Both the position numbers and the translations under genes were made by a program. 64,000 bases of DNA from Hymenobacter guriensis (GTDB lineage: Bacteria; Bacteroidota; Bacteroidia; Cytophagales; Hymenobacteraceae). Each line of letters begins with the position of its first letter. Within the stretch, counting starts at the first letter, position 1. The notes below the pieces were generated by a model that saw only the letters and a list, made by a program, of their open reading frames with translations, was not told the origin of the DNA and did not search any database. Shown one piece after another: positions 42,644 to 50,701 of the stretch. The stretch lies in the NCBI RefSeq assembly GCF_015773195.1, contig NZ_JADWYK010000011.1, forward strand, positions 62,001 through 126,000, given 5' to 3'.

Positions 42644-44905
42644 TCACCGCACTACCAGGCGGCGGGTAGCCAGCTGCCCATTCGCAGCTTCGGCACGCAC
42701 CACATAAACACCCTTGGCCAGCCCCTGAAGTTCCAGCTGATGCACGCGCCGCAGCGCCACCACCGTGCGCACCGTTCGGCCGGTGAGGTCCAGCACGGTG
42801 AGGCGGGTGGGCACAGGCGTTTCTACGGTAGCCTGGTGGTCGGTAGCGGGCACGGGGTACACCTGAAAGCTGAACGTTGTTTTGGCGGGCCGGGTGGCCG
42901 TTTCTACGTCGCGGCGGAGGCGGAAGCTTTGCAAGCCCCCTTCCTCCAACCCAATCAGCAGTTCCGGCTGCTGGTCGCCGGTGAGGTCGGCGGCGGCCAG
43001 GCCCAGGCGCAGGCTGGTGGAGCTGCCCAGGCGGGCCGAGCCATACTGCCCGGTGAGAGGCTGGTAAAACAAATCCGTGCGCCCGGTGAAGGCGCCGGTC
43101 TGGGCGGCCACATCGGCGAAAAAGCGGACAGCACCCGAGTTATCGGAAGTCAGCAAGTCCATCTTACCGTCGCCATCCAGATCGACCAGCAGCGGCTGCA
43201 GGTTCGTAGGCACATAGTCATCGGCGGTGCGCACCTGCCCAAAATCGTCCGTCACTAATGTAAATTGCAGCTCGGCGCCGGGCACCTGCCGGTAGTAGCG
43301 CAGGGCCCCGGTACCACTGATTTCGTTGGTACCCACCACCAGATCGGGGTACTGGTCGCCGTTGAGGTCGGCGAAGGCTGGGGCCAGGCCAATGAGGTTA
43401 CCAAGGCCAGCCGCTTCTTTGAGTTGGGTGAGTTCGAAACGGGCAGGCTGGCCGGCCGCGGCCTGGTTAAGCAGATACCACAGGCGAGAAGTGCCGTTCA
43501 GCGAAGCCCCGAAGGCCAGGTCCACGGCACCATCTTTATTGAGGTCGGCGAAAGTCGGTTTCAGGTTAGTGAAGCCCTTGGCCGCCAGCCCAAGATAGTC
43601 TTCCGACACACGCTTGAAGACTGGTTCCTGCGCCGTGCCTTCGTTGCGGTAGTAGTGCAGGGCGGCGTGGTAGGTGCCGCCGCTGGGTACGTCGCCGGCG
43701 CTGGCCACGAGCAAATCCAGCCGGCCGTCCCCGTCCATGTCGGCCAGGGCGGGCGTGGCGGCCTCGCTCACGTCCACCATCTGGCCCTGCAGAAAATCGG
43801 GCTGGCGGTAGGTGAAGGCGGGCACCGCGGCCGTGCCGGTGTTGGCGTAAAGCCAGGTGCTCTGGCGCAGGGCCACCTGGTCGGCATTGTTGATGAGCGT
43901 GGGTGTCACCAGCAAATCGGGGCGGCCATCGAAGGTCACGTCGGCGAAGTAGGCACCGGGAAAGTTTGGCAGCCGCACGGGCGTGGTGCCCGCCGGAAAC
44001 TGCGCGTTCTGGCCAGCGCTTTTCATCAGGGCCTGCGCGGAGGTACCATCGTTGCGGAGGCTCACCAGCTCGGGGCACTGGTCGCGGCCCGTGAGCAGGT
44101 CCCGGTCGCCGTCCCCGTCCAGGTCAAAGGAAGTCAGCACGAAGCCGCCGGTGTGCTGAGGCGCGGCGGCGCGGCACTGTGCCTCAAACACGAAGCTGGT
44201 GCAGGAAGCCAGGCAGGAGTTGAAGCGGCCCCAGTAGTTGGTTTCGAGCCGGAAGCTGAGGCCGCCGCAGGCCGCACTCACGTTGCGGTACCAGCTCACG
44301 GTGGAAGTCGACACGAAATCCACGAGCAGCAAATCGAGTTTGCCGTCTCCGTCCACGTCATCAATGGAAGGCACGTCGTAGGCTCCGGCAAAGATATTGC
44401 CGCTGTTGGTAGCCGAGTTGAAAAACTGCAGCTGACTGCTGACCAGGGTAAATTTCAGCTGCCCCTGCGCATCTACGTCCTGGCGGTAGACTCGAATATC
44501 CCCACCGTTGGCGTGAGTGAAGAGGTCGGGGCGCCCGTCGCAGTTGTAGTCGCGCAGCAGGGCCCAGTTGCGCATGTCGGCCGGGAACAGGGCTTCATAC
44601 TGCGGAGCGTACTGCCAGCTGTGCTGACCGGCCGCGTCGGTTACATTCAGGTAGGTGGTGGCCCGGTTGCTCATGCGGTCGAAGGCAAACAGGTCGTTCT
44701 GGCCGTCCTGGTTGAGGTCGATGGAGGAGAACTGCGGAGCGTTGAAGCCACCGGCCCAGGCCAGGGGCAACGTCTCGGAGCCGTGTGCTACTTTTGCCAG
44801 CGGTTGGTACTCCAGGCCCCAGCTAACTGCCTGCTGCGCCCGCGCCCCGAGCGTGCCGGCGGCCAGCAGCCCGGCAAGTAGTCCTAGTCTTACGCGTCGA
44901 ATCAT
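42644..44905 (-). CDS. Secreted FG-GAP/VCBS-repeat protein with T9SS sorting domain
   Basis: About 753 residues from the ATG at 44903-44905, which starts a signal peptide (RLGLLAGLLAAGTLGARAQ). The body is built of FG-GAP/VCBS-like repeats, each with a calcium-binding-type DxDxDG loop: IDLNQDGQNDLF, DVDGDGKLDLLLVD, DLDGDGDRDLL, DMDGDGRLDLLV, DLNKDGAVDLAFG, DLNGDQYPDLVVG, DLDGDGKMDLL; together they should form an integrin-like propeller. The last about 80 residues (FQVYPVPATDH ... KGVYVVRAEAANG...RRLVVR) form a type A T9SS domain, so it is exported to the surface. Role likely adhesion or carbohydrate binding. Confidence 0.9.
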   Translation of the reverse strand: MIRRVRLGLLAGLLAAGTLGARAQQAVSWGLEYQPLAKVAHGSETLPLAWAGGFNAPQFSSIDLNQDGQNDLFAFDRMSNRATTYLNVTDAAGQHSWQYAPQYEALFPADMRNWALLRDYNCDGRPDLFTHANGGDIRVYRQDVDAQGQLKFTLVSSQLQFFNSATNSGNIFAGAYDVPSIDDVDGDGKLDLLLVDFVSTSTVSWYRNVSAACGGLSFRLETNYWGRFNSCLASCTSFVFEAQCRAAAPQHTGGFVLTSFDLDGDGDRDLLTGRDQCPELVSLRNDGTSAQALMKSAGQNAQFPAGTTPVRLPNFPGAYFADVTFDGRPDLLVTPTLINNADQVALRQSTWLYANTGTAAVPAFTYRQPDFLQGQMVDVSEAATPALADMDGDGRLDLLVASAGDVPSGGTYHAALHYYRNEGTAQEPVFKRVSEDYLGLAAKGFTNLKPTFADLNKDGAVDLAFGASLNGTSRLWYLLNQAAAGQPARFELTQLKEAAGLGNLIGLAPAFADLNGDQYPDLVVGTNEISGTGALRYYRQVPGAELQFTLVTDDFGQVRTADDYVPTNLQPLLVDLDGDGKMDLLTSDNSGAVRFFADVAAQTGAFTGRTDLFYQPLTGQYGSARLGSSTSLRLGLAAADLTGDQQPELLIGLEEGGLQSFRLRRDVETATRPAKTTFSFQVYPVPATDHQATVETPVPTRLTVLDLTGRTVRTVVALRRVHQLELQGLAKGVYVVRAEAANGQLATRRLVVR

Positions 44906-44966
44906 TCGGAAGGCGGTTTTAGCAGCCAACACCGCTGCCCCGCCGGAAGTTACACCCTTGCTTTTT

Positions 44967-46262
44967 ATGGCCGCGCCTTCTGCTCTCTATTCCCGCTTCC
45001 TGGCCAGTTCCGGCGTCAGCACCGATTCGCGCCAGCCCCAGAATGGCACCTTGTTCGTAGCTCTGAATGGCCCCAGCTTCCGGGGCCTCGACTTTGCTCC
45101 GCAGGCCCTAGCCAAGGGGGCGCGGTTTGCGGTGGTAGACGATGCCGAGCTGGCCGCCCAGTCCCCGGACCGTTACACCTACGCCCCCGACCCTTTGGTG
45201 GCTTTGCAGGAGCTGGCCCGGGAGCACCGCCGCCAGTTTACTGGCCCCGTGCTGGCCGTGACGGGCTCCAACGGCAAAACCACTACCAAGGAGCTGTTGC
45301 ACGCCGTGCTCAGCCGGCGCTACCGGGTGCAGTACACGCGCGGCAACCTCAACAACCACATTGGCGTGCCGCTCACGCTGCTCAGCATCCAGCCGCAGGA
45401 GCACGAGGTGGCCATTGTAGAAATGGGGGCCAACCACCAGGGCGAAATTGCCTTGCTCTGCGGCATTGCCGAACCCACTCACGGGCTCATCACCAACATT
45501 GGAAAGGCTCACCTCGAAGGATTTGGCGGCACTGAGGGCGTAGCGCGGGGCAAAGGCGAGCTGTGGCAGTACTTAGCGGCGCACGAAGGAACGGCCTTCG
45601 TAAATACGGCCGATGCGAAGGTGATGGAACGTGCCCAGGTTGTGGCGCAACAGATTACCTACCCCGGCCTGGCCGACACCTATCCGGCCGAGCTGCTTAG
45701 CGCGGCGCCGCATGTGGTGCTGCGCCTGTTTGATGGTACTCCAGTTGAAGCTCAGATAAACGGGGGCTACAACTTCCTGAACCTGGCCGCCGCCGCTGCC
45801 GTGGGCGCCCATTTCGGCGTACCGGCGGATGATATTGCGGCCGCTCTGGCCGGCTACGCGCCCACCAATAACCGCTCCCAGCTGGTGCGCACTGAGCACA
45901 ACGAGCTAGTGCTGGATGCCTATAACGCCAACCCCAGCAGCATGGCAGCGGCCCTGGCCAGCTTTGCTGGCCGCCCCGGCGCGCTCAGCAGCAAAATGGT
46001 GATACTGGGGGACATGTTTGAGCTGGGCCCGGAAAGTGCGGCCGAGCACCACGCGCTGGGTGAGCAGCTAGCCAGCTACGGGTTTGGCTCGGTGGTGCTG
46101 TGTGGCGCCGAAATAGCCGCCGCCCGCCGCCCCGGCTTCCACCACTTCCCTACCAAAGCCGAAGCCGCTGCTTGGCTGGCACACAACACGCCTCAGAGTC
46201 AGCAGATCCTAGTGAAAGGCTCCCGTGGCATGGGTCTGGAAACGCTGGTAGAGTTGCTTTAA
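44967..46262 (+). CDS. murF: UDP-N-acetylmuramoyl-tripeptide--D-alanyl-D-alanine ligase
   Basis: 431 residues from the ATG at 44967; the open frame extends upstream only through the antisense of the neighbouring gene. Adds D-Ala-D-Ala to the peptidoglycan precursor with ATP. Mur ligase motifs: STDSRQPQNGTLFVALNG at the N-terminus, P-loop VTGSNGKTTTKELL, NNHIGVPLTLL, EMGANHQGEI, TNIGKAHLEGFGG, and DAYNANPSSMAAAL in the C-terminal domain, followed by ILGDMFELG. Divergent by 61 bases from the T9SS propeller gene. Confidence 0.95.
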   Translation: MAAPSALYSRFLASSGVSTDSRQPQNGTLFVALNGPSFRGLDFAPQALAKGARFAVVDDAELAAQSPDRYTYAPDPLVALQELAREHRRQFTGPVLAVTGSNGKTTTKELLHAVLSRRYRVQYTRGNLNNHIGVPLTLLSIQPQEHEVAIVEMGANHQGEIALLCGIAEPTHGLITNIGKAHLEGFGGTEGVARGKGELWQYLAAHEGTAFVNTADAKVMERAQVVAQQITYPGLADTYPAELLSAAPHVVLRLFDGTPVEAQINGGYNFLNLAAAAAVGAHFGVPADDIAAALAGYAPTNNRSQLVRTEHNELVLDAYNANPSSMAAALASFAGRPGALSSKMVILGDMFELGPESAAEHHALGEQLASYGFGSVVLCGAEIAAARRPGFHHFPTKAEAAAWLAHNTPQSQQILVKGSRGMGLETLVELL

Positions 46263-46286
46263 ACCACGGATCCGCGCAATCTGTGG

Positions 46287-46829
46287 TTAAAACGGGCTGT
46301 CCAGATCGGCCAGCAGGGGAAGTACTTGGTCTTTGGCGGAAATGGTAGCATTTTCTACGCCCCACTGGATGCCCAGAGCAGGGTCGTTCCAGAGCAGGCC
46401 GCCTTCGGCCTGGGGGGCGTAGTAGTTGGTACACTTGTAGAGAAAAAGCGTGTTGTCTTCCAGGGCCGCGAAGCCGTGGGCAAAGCCTACGGGCACATAC
46501 AGCATGTTGTAGCGGGTGGCATCCAGCTCCACGGCCACGTGCTGCCCGTAGGTGGGCGAGTCGCGGCGAATATCCACGATAACGTCGAGGGCGCGGCCGG
46601 CGGCTACGCGCACCAGCTTGGCCTGGGCGTGGGGCGGCTTCTGAAAGTGCAGGCCCCGCACTACGCCCCGGTCGGAACGCGACTGGTTGTCCTGCACCCA
46701 CTCGCCCACGATGCCGGCCTCGCGCATACGCTGCTCACTGAACGATTCGAAGAAGGCCCCGCGGACGTCGCCAAACACACGCGGCAGCACTTCTACCACG
46801 CCAGGAATATCAAAATACCGAAACTCCAT
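46287..46829 (-). CDS. rfbC: dTDP-4-dehydrorhamnose 3,5-epimerase
   Basis: 180 residues, cupin fold. EVLPRVFGDVRGAFFESFSE at the start, catalytic His region VVRGLHFQKPPHAQAKLVRV, DVIVDIRRDSPTYGQHVAVE, YVPVGFAHGFAALEDNTLFL and KCTNYYAPQAEGGLLWNDP. Epimerises dTDP-4-keto-6-deoxyglucose on the way to dTDP-L-rhamnose for surface polysaccharide. The other rfb genes are not in the window. It lies 42 bases downstream of the glycosyltransferase gene in the same direction, so the two are likely co-transcribed. Confidence 0.95.
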   Translation of the reverse strand: MEFRYFDIPGVVEVLPRVFGDVRGAFFESFSEQRMREAGIVGEWVQDNQSRSDRGVVRGLHFQKPPHAQAKLVRVAAGRALDVIVDIRRDSPTYGQHVAVELDATRYNMLYVPVGFAHGFAALEDNTLFLYKCTNYYAPQAEGGLLWNDPALGIQWGVENATISAKDQVLPLLADLDSPF

Positions 46830-46871
46830 ACCAGCCAGTAAGAGAAAACTATCAAACAGAAAAGTTAAAAA

Positions 46872-47990
46872 TCAGGGGCGCCGGCCTACTTCCTGCACCA
46901 CGCGCAGGTACTTATCGAGCACAATCTGCTCATCAAACTTCTCCACGGCCAACTGGCGGCTGGCGCGGCCCATTTCGGCTAGCCCGGCATCAGGGATGCG
47001 CTGTACCTGCAGCATTTTTTCGGCCAGGTCGGGGCCACTGCGCACCTGGCAGAGCAGGCCGTTTACACCGTTTACCACGGTTTCGCGGCAGCCGGGCACG
47101 TCCGTCGTTACAATGGGTTTGCCCATGGCGGCGGCTTCCAGCAGGGTTTTGGGCGTGCCTTCGCGGTAGCTGGGCAACACCACGCAATCGGCCTGGGCAA
47201 TGTGGGCCGCCACGTTGTCGGAAGTGCCGAGGTACTCCACGTGGCCGGCCTGCAGCCACTGCTCAAATACGGCCCGCTTCACGCCTACGCCCCCGCTTTC
47301 ATCAATGCCGCCCAGCAGCTGAACCCGGGTGCCGGGCATGGCTTCGCGCACCAGACGGGCAGCTTCAAAGTACTCTTCCACGCCTTTTTCGTAGAGCACG
47401 CGCGCAATCATCAGGAAGGTGAAAGGCTGGTGACGCTGAAAGGTGGTGGCGGGCTGAAAGGCAGCGGTGTCGATACCGGAGCCGGGCAACAAGTCGGTAA
47501 TGCTTTTCTGCACCAGGCCATGATCCAGAAACAGCTGCCGGTCGTCGTCGTTCTGGAAAAACACGCGGCGCGGAAACTTGAATGCAAAGCGGTACAACCC
47601 AAGGGCGACCTTGCTCACCAGGTTTTTCACGATGAACACCGTACCCAGGCCCGATACGTTGTTGACGCTGGGAATACCGGCCAGCTTGGCGGCCAGCGTG
47701 CCGTAGATGTTGGGCTTGATGGTGTACTGCAGCACCACATCGGGCCGCTCGCGCCGGTAGATCTGGTAGAACCGGCGCGTGAGCAGGGCGTCTTTGGCCG
47801 GGTTGGTGCCCTTGTTTTCCATCAGAATAGGCACGTAGCGGCAGCCCAGCTCGGTTTCCAGCCGCTCAGAGTAGGCATCGGGCGGGGCTATGGCCAGCAC
47901 TTCATGGCCGGCGGCCTGCAGGGCTTTCACCAGGCTGCGGCGGAAGTTCCAGATGTTCCAGGAGGTATTGATGACAATGGCGACGCGCAT
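46872..47990 (-). CDS. Family 4 glycosyltransferase (GT-B)
   Basis: 372 residues. N-terminal acceptor domain starts MRVAIVINTSWNIWNFRRSL and contains ENKGTNPAKDALL and QYTIKPNIYGTLAAKLAGIP, typical of N-acetylgalactosaminyl/galactosyl transferases of the PglA-like group. The donor-binding C-terminal domain shows FLMIARVLYEKGVEEYFEAA and the E-x7-E motif in LPSYREGTPKTLLEAAAMGK, then PIVTTDVPGCRETVVNGVNG. Probably transfers a sugar onto a lipid-linked or surface polysaccharide precursor; with the adjacent rfbC it belongs to a capsule or O-antigen-like pathway. Confidence 0.93.
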   Translation of the reverse strand: MRVAIVINTSWNIWNFRRSLVKALQAAGHEVLAIAPPDAYSERLETELGCRYVPILMENKGTNPAKDALLTRRFYQIYRRERPDVVLQYTIKPNIYGTLAAKLAGIPSVNNVSGLGTVFIVKNLVSKVALGLYRFAFKFPRRVFFQNDDDRQLFLDHGLVQKSITDLLPGSGIDTAAFQPATTFQRHQPFTFLMIARVLYEKGVEEYFEAARLVREAMPGTRVQLLGGIDESGGVGVKRAVFEQWLQAGHVEYLGTSDNVAAHIAQADCVVLPSYREGTPKTLLEAAAMGKPIVTTDVPGCRETVVNGVNGLLCQVRSGPDLAEKMLQVQRIPDAGLAEMGRASRQLAVEKFDEQIVLDKYLRVVQEVGRRP

Positions 47991-48012
47991 GCAGCAGAGA
48001 GAGTTCGGAGCG

Positions 48013-48020
48013 CAAAGGTA
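48013..48020 (-). promoter_or_regulatory. -7 box (TACCTTTG) for the glycosyltransferase-rfbC operon
   Basis: Minus-strand TACCTTTGCG, 22 bases before the ATG at 47990, matches TAnnTTTG; a short leader of about 15 bases would result. Confidence 0.5.
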
Positions 48021-48097
48021 GGCGTTGCGGGCGGCTCGGCCGGCCTTGCGGCGTAGTTTCGGTTATTTTGCGCCGCGTTACGTTGTTTGCTGCCAAT

Positions 48098-48451
48098 ATG
48101 ATGTCTTCTCTGCGTACTCCCCGCTCTTTTCTGCTCACTGGCTTGCTCGGCGCGGCTTTGCTGGCTGGCTGCCAGGGTCAGGAGCCCGGCCGGCAGCCCA
48201 ATGCCACGGTGGCCGCCGGCCAGGTGCTGGCCCCCGGCCAGGCCCTGTATGAGCAGAACTGCACGCCCTGCCATGGCTCCGACGACAAACGCGGCCTCAA
48301 CGGCGCCCACGACCTCACCAAGAGCAACCTCAACCAGGCCGGCCGGGTGTACATGGTCACGAACGGCCTGGGCAACATGCCCGGCTTCAAAAACCAGCTC
48401 AGCCCCGAGCAGATAGAGCAGGTAACTGCCTATTCACTGTCGCTGAAGTAA
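48098..48451 (+). CDS. Cytochrome c lipoprotein
   Basis: About 117 residues from the ATG at 48098. Lipoprotein signal (LLTGLLGAALLAGCQG). Class I cytochrome c domain with heme motif NCTPCHGSDDKRG (CxxCH) and distal Met in LGNMPGFKNQLSPEQIEQVT. Short mono-heme electron carrier anchored to a membrane facing the periplasm. No oxidase genes adjacent, so its partner is unknown. Confidence 0.9.
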   Translation: MMSSLRTPRSFLLTGLLGAALLAGCQGQEPGRQPNATVAAGQVLAPGQALYEQNCTPCHGSDDKRGLNGAHDLTKSNLNQAGRVYMVTNGLGNMPGFKNQLSPEQIEQVTAYSLSLK

Positions 48452-48592
48452 GCCGTGATGAGGTGACGCGTACTTAATATCAGTTGATGGAGACAGAGCG
48501 GCCGTTGCCTATGCCCTCATTATCTCTTTGCTGTTTTCCCCGTAAGAAGTTTGCTGCCTGACAGGCTTCTTTTCTTTTCCCGCTTCTGCATT

Positions 48593-49927
48593 ATGGCCAA
48601 CAAACCCGCCTCCAAACGTCGCCAAAACAGTACCCGCCATCCCGGCGCCGTGGATACGGCCAAGGGCCGCGCCGGCCGCATTCTGGCCCAGGGCAACAAA
48701 GACGCTACTTACGAAACCGCCCGGCAGCAGGAAACGGCCGTGCTGGTGGCCGTGCCCGACAAGCGCCAGGCCGATGCCCTCACCCAGGAATACCTCGATG
48801 AGCTGGCCTTCCTCACCGAAACCGCCGGCGCGGTGGTGACGCGTCGCTTTGTGCAGCGCCTCGAAAAGCCCGATATCCGCACGTTTGTGGGGGAGGGCAA
48901 GCTCGAGGAAATCAAGGCCTACGTGCAACACAGCGGTACCAGCATGGTCATTTTTGATGATGACCTCTCGCCCTCGCAGCTGCGCAACCTGGAAGCCGAG
49001 CTGCAGGTGAAAATCGTGGACCGCTCCCTGCTCATCATTGACATTTTCGCCAGCCGGGCCAAATCGGCTACGGCCCGCACCCAGGTGGAGCTGGCCCAGT
49101 ACCAGTACCTGCTGCCCCGCCTCACCGGCCTCTGGACTCACCTGGACAAGCAGCGTGGGGGCGGCGTAAGCCAGCGCGGACCGGGGGAAACCGAAATTGA
49201 AACCGACCGCCGCGTGGTGCGGGAACGAATTGACTTCCTGAAAGAGCGCCTCAAAGAGCTCGACAAGCAAAGCCACACCCAGCGCAAGTCGCGCACGGGC
49301 ATTGTGCGGGTAGCACTGGTGGGCTATACCAACGTGGGCAAAAGCACCATTATGAACCTGCTGAGCCGAGCCGACGTGTTTGCCGAAAACAAGCTCTTCG
49401 CCACCGTGGATTCTACCGTGCGCAAAGTGGTGCTCGAGGCCACGCCCTTCCTGCTGTCCGATACCGTCGGATTTATCCGCAAGCTGCCCACCCGCCTGAT
49501 CGAAAGCTTTAAAAGCACGCTGGATGAAATCCGGGAGGCCGATCTGCTGGTGCACGTAGTGGATATTGCCCACCCCGCCTTCGAAGACCACATTGCCGTG
49601 GTGAACGATACGCTCAAGGATATCGGGGCAGCCGACAAGCCCATGCTGCTCGTTTTCAACAAGATTGACCAGTACGATGCCGCCGCGGCCGACACGCCCC
49701 ACGACTTCGAAGGCATGAATCCCGACGAAGACCACGTGCCCCGGCCCACGCTGGAGCAGCTCCAGGCCACCTACATGGCTAAGCTCCACGACCCGGTAAT
49801 TTTCATTTCGGCCACGGAGCGCACCAACATCGACGAGCTGCGGGCCCTGCTGGTGCGGCATGTATCGGCTTTGCACGCGCAGCGCTTTCCCGGCCAGAGT
49901 GCCGAAGGCTGGAACGAAACGCAATAG
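48593..49927 (+). CDS. hflX: GTPase HflX
   Basis: About 444 residues from the ATG at 48593 (MANKPASKRRQN). HflX binds the 50S subunit and splits stalled or stress-damaged ribosomes. N-terminal HflX domain (VFVGEGKLEEIK-like RTFVGEGKLEEIKAYV, VIFDDDLSPSQLRNLE), linker with the invariant RGPGETEIETDRR, then GTPase domain: G1 VGYTNVGKSTIMNLL, G2/G3 FATVDSTVRKV and LSDTVGFIRKLPTRLIESFK, G4 FNKID, G5 SATERTNI. All motifs are intact. A Lys/Arg-rich N-terminal extension could contact rRNA. Confidence 0.96.
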   Translation: MANKPASKRRQNSTRHPGAVDTAKGRAGRILAQGNKDATYETARQQETAVLVAVPDKRQADALTQEYLDELAFLTETAGAVVTRRFVQRLEKPDIRTFVGEGKLEEIKAYVQHSGTSMVIFDDDLSPSQLRNLEAELQVKIVDRSLLIIDIFASRAKSATARTQVELAQYQYLLPRLTGLWTHLDKQRGGGVSQRGPGETEIETDRRVVRERIDFLKERLKELDKQSHTQRKSRTGIVRVALVGYTNVGKSTIMNLLSRADVFAENKLFATVDSTVRKVVLEATPFLLSDTVGFIRKLPTRLIESFKSTLDEIREADLLVHVVDIAHPAFEDHIAVVNDTLKDIGAADKPMLLVFNKIDQYDAAAADTPHDFEGMNPDEDHVPRPTLEQLQATYMAKLHDPVIFISATERTNIDELRALLVRHVSALHAQRFPGQSAEGWNETQ

Positions 49928-50063
49928 TTGACCTACCGTTGCGGGCTGAGCCGCGCTTTTTCCCGCTACGCGGTAGTGGAATCACCAATTAATTGCGTTC
50001 TTAGCGCCCCCGTTGTTGCAGCACGGGAATGCACCCTCCCTATTCCACAGCTCACTCACCCAG

Positions 50064-50093
50064 AAAAGGCCCGCTCCGCAGCGGGCCTTTTTA
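50064..50093 (+). terminator. Intrinsic terminator after hflX
   Basis: AAAAGGCCCGCT with complement, 4-base loop and T5; about 140 bases after the hflX stop. The 249 bases between hflX and sixA hold nothing else I can name. Confidence 0.8.
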
Positions 50094-50176
50094 TTTACCG
50101 GTTAATCTTGAGTTGATACAGAACCATTTGCCAAGGTCGGCAGTAAAGAAGCGCGCTACGCTTTCCTGCCCTGCTT

Positions 50177-50674
50177 ATGAAGACCCTGTACCTGATGCGC
50201 CATGCCAAATCCAGCTGGAGCTTCGAAGACCTTTCCGACCACGACCGGCCTCTCAACGACCGGGGCCGCGACGATGTTCCCGCTATGGGCCGCGCCCTGG
50301 CCGAGCGCCAGATTCAGCTGGATTTGCTGGTGAGCAGCACGGCCGTGCGTGCCCTCAGCACGGCGGCGCTGGTAGCCAAGGAGCTACAATACCCGCACGA
50401 GCAGATCAAAGTAGAGGAGCGTATTTACCGCGCCGACCCGCTGGAGTTGCTGGCCGTGGTGCGCGAGCTGCCCGACGAGGCTGACGCGGTGCTGCTCATC
50501 GGCCACAACAATACCATCACCGACTTTGCCAACCTGCTTTCGCCCAGCGCCATTCCCGAGATGCCCACAGCCGCGGTGGTGTGCCTGAAGTTCGACATCG
50601 GGCGCTGGCAGAACCTGGACCGCACCAACGCCGAATACTACTTTTTCGACGCGCCCAAGCACCACCGGGGCTAA
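50177..50674 (+). CDS. sixA: SixA-type phosphohistidine phosphatase
   Basis: 165 residues of the histidine phosphatase (phosphoglycerate-mutase-like) family. LYLMRHAKSSWSFEDLSDHD carries the RHA/RHG catalytic His at the N-terminus, LLVSSTAVRALSTAALV the second Arg, and LLIGHNNTITDFANLL the second catalytic His. Short SixA form; dephosphorylates histidine on phosphotransfer proteins. Only 27 bases before ppk1, so the two are probably co-transcribed, a common arrangement in Bacteroidetes. Confidence 0.93.
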   Translation: MKTLYLMRHAKSSWSFEDLSDHDRPLNDRGRDDVPAMGRALAERQIQLDLLVSSTAVRALSTAALVAKELQYPHEQIKVEERIYRADPLELLAVVRELPDEADAVLLIGHNNTITDFANLLSPSAIPEMPTAAVVCLKFDIGRWQNLDRTNAEYYFFDAPKHHRG

Positions 50675-50701
50675 CCGGCCATCCTCCCTTTCCCCTGCCT
50701 C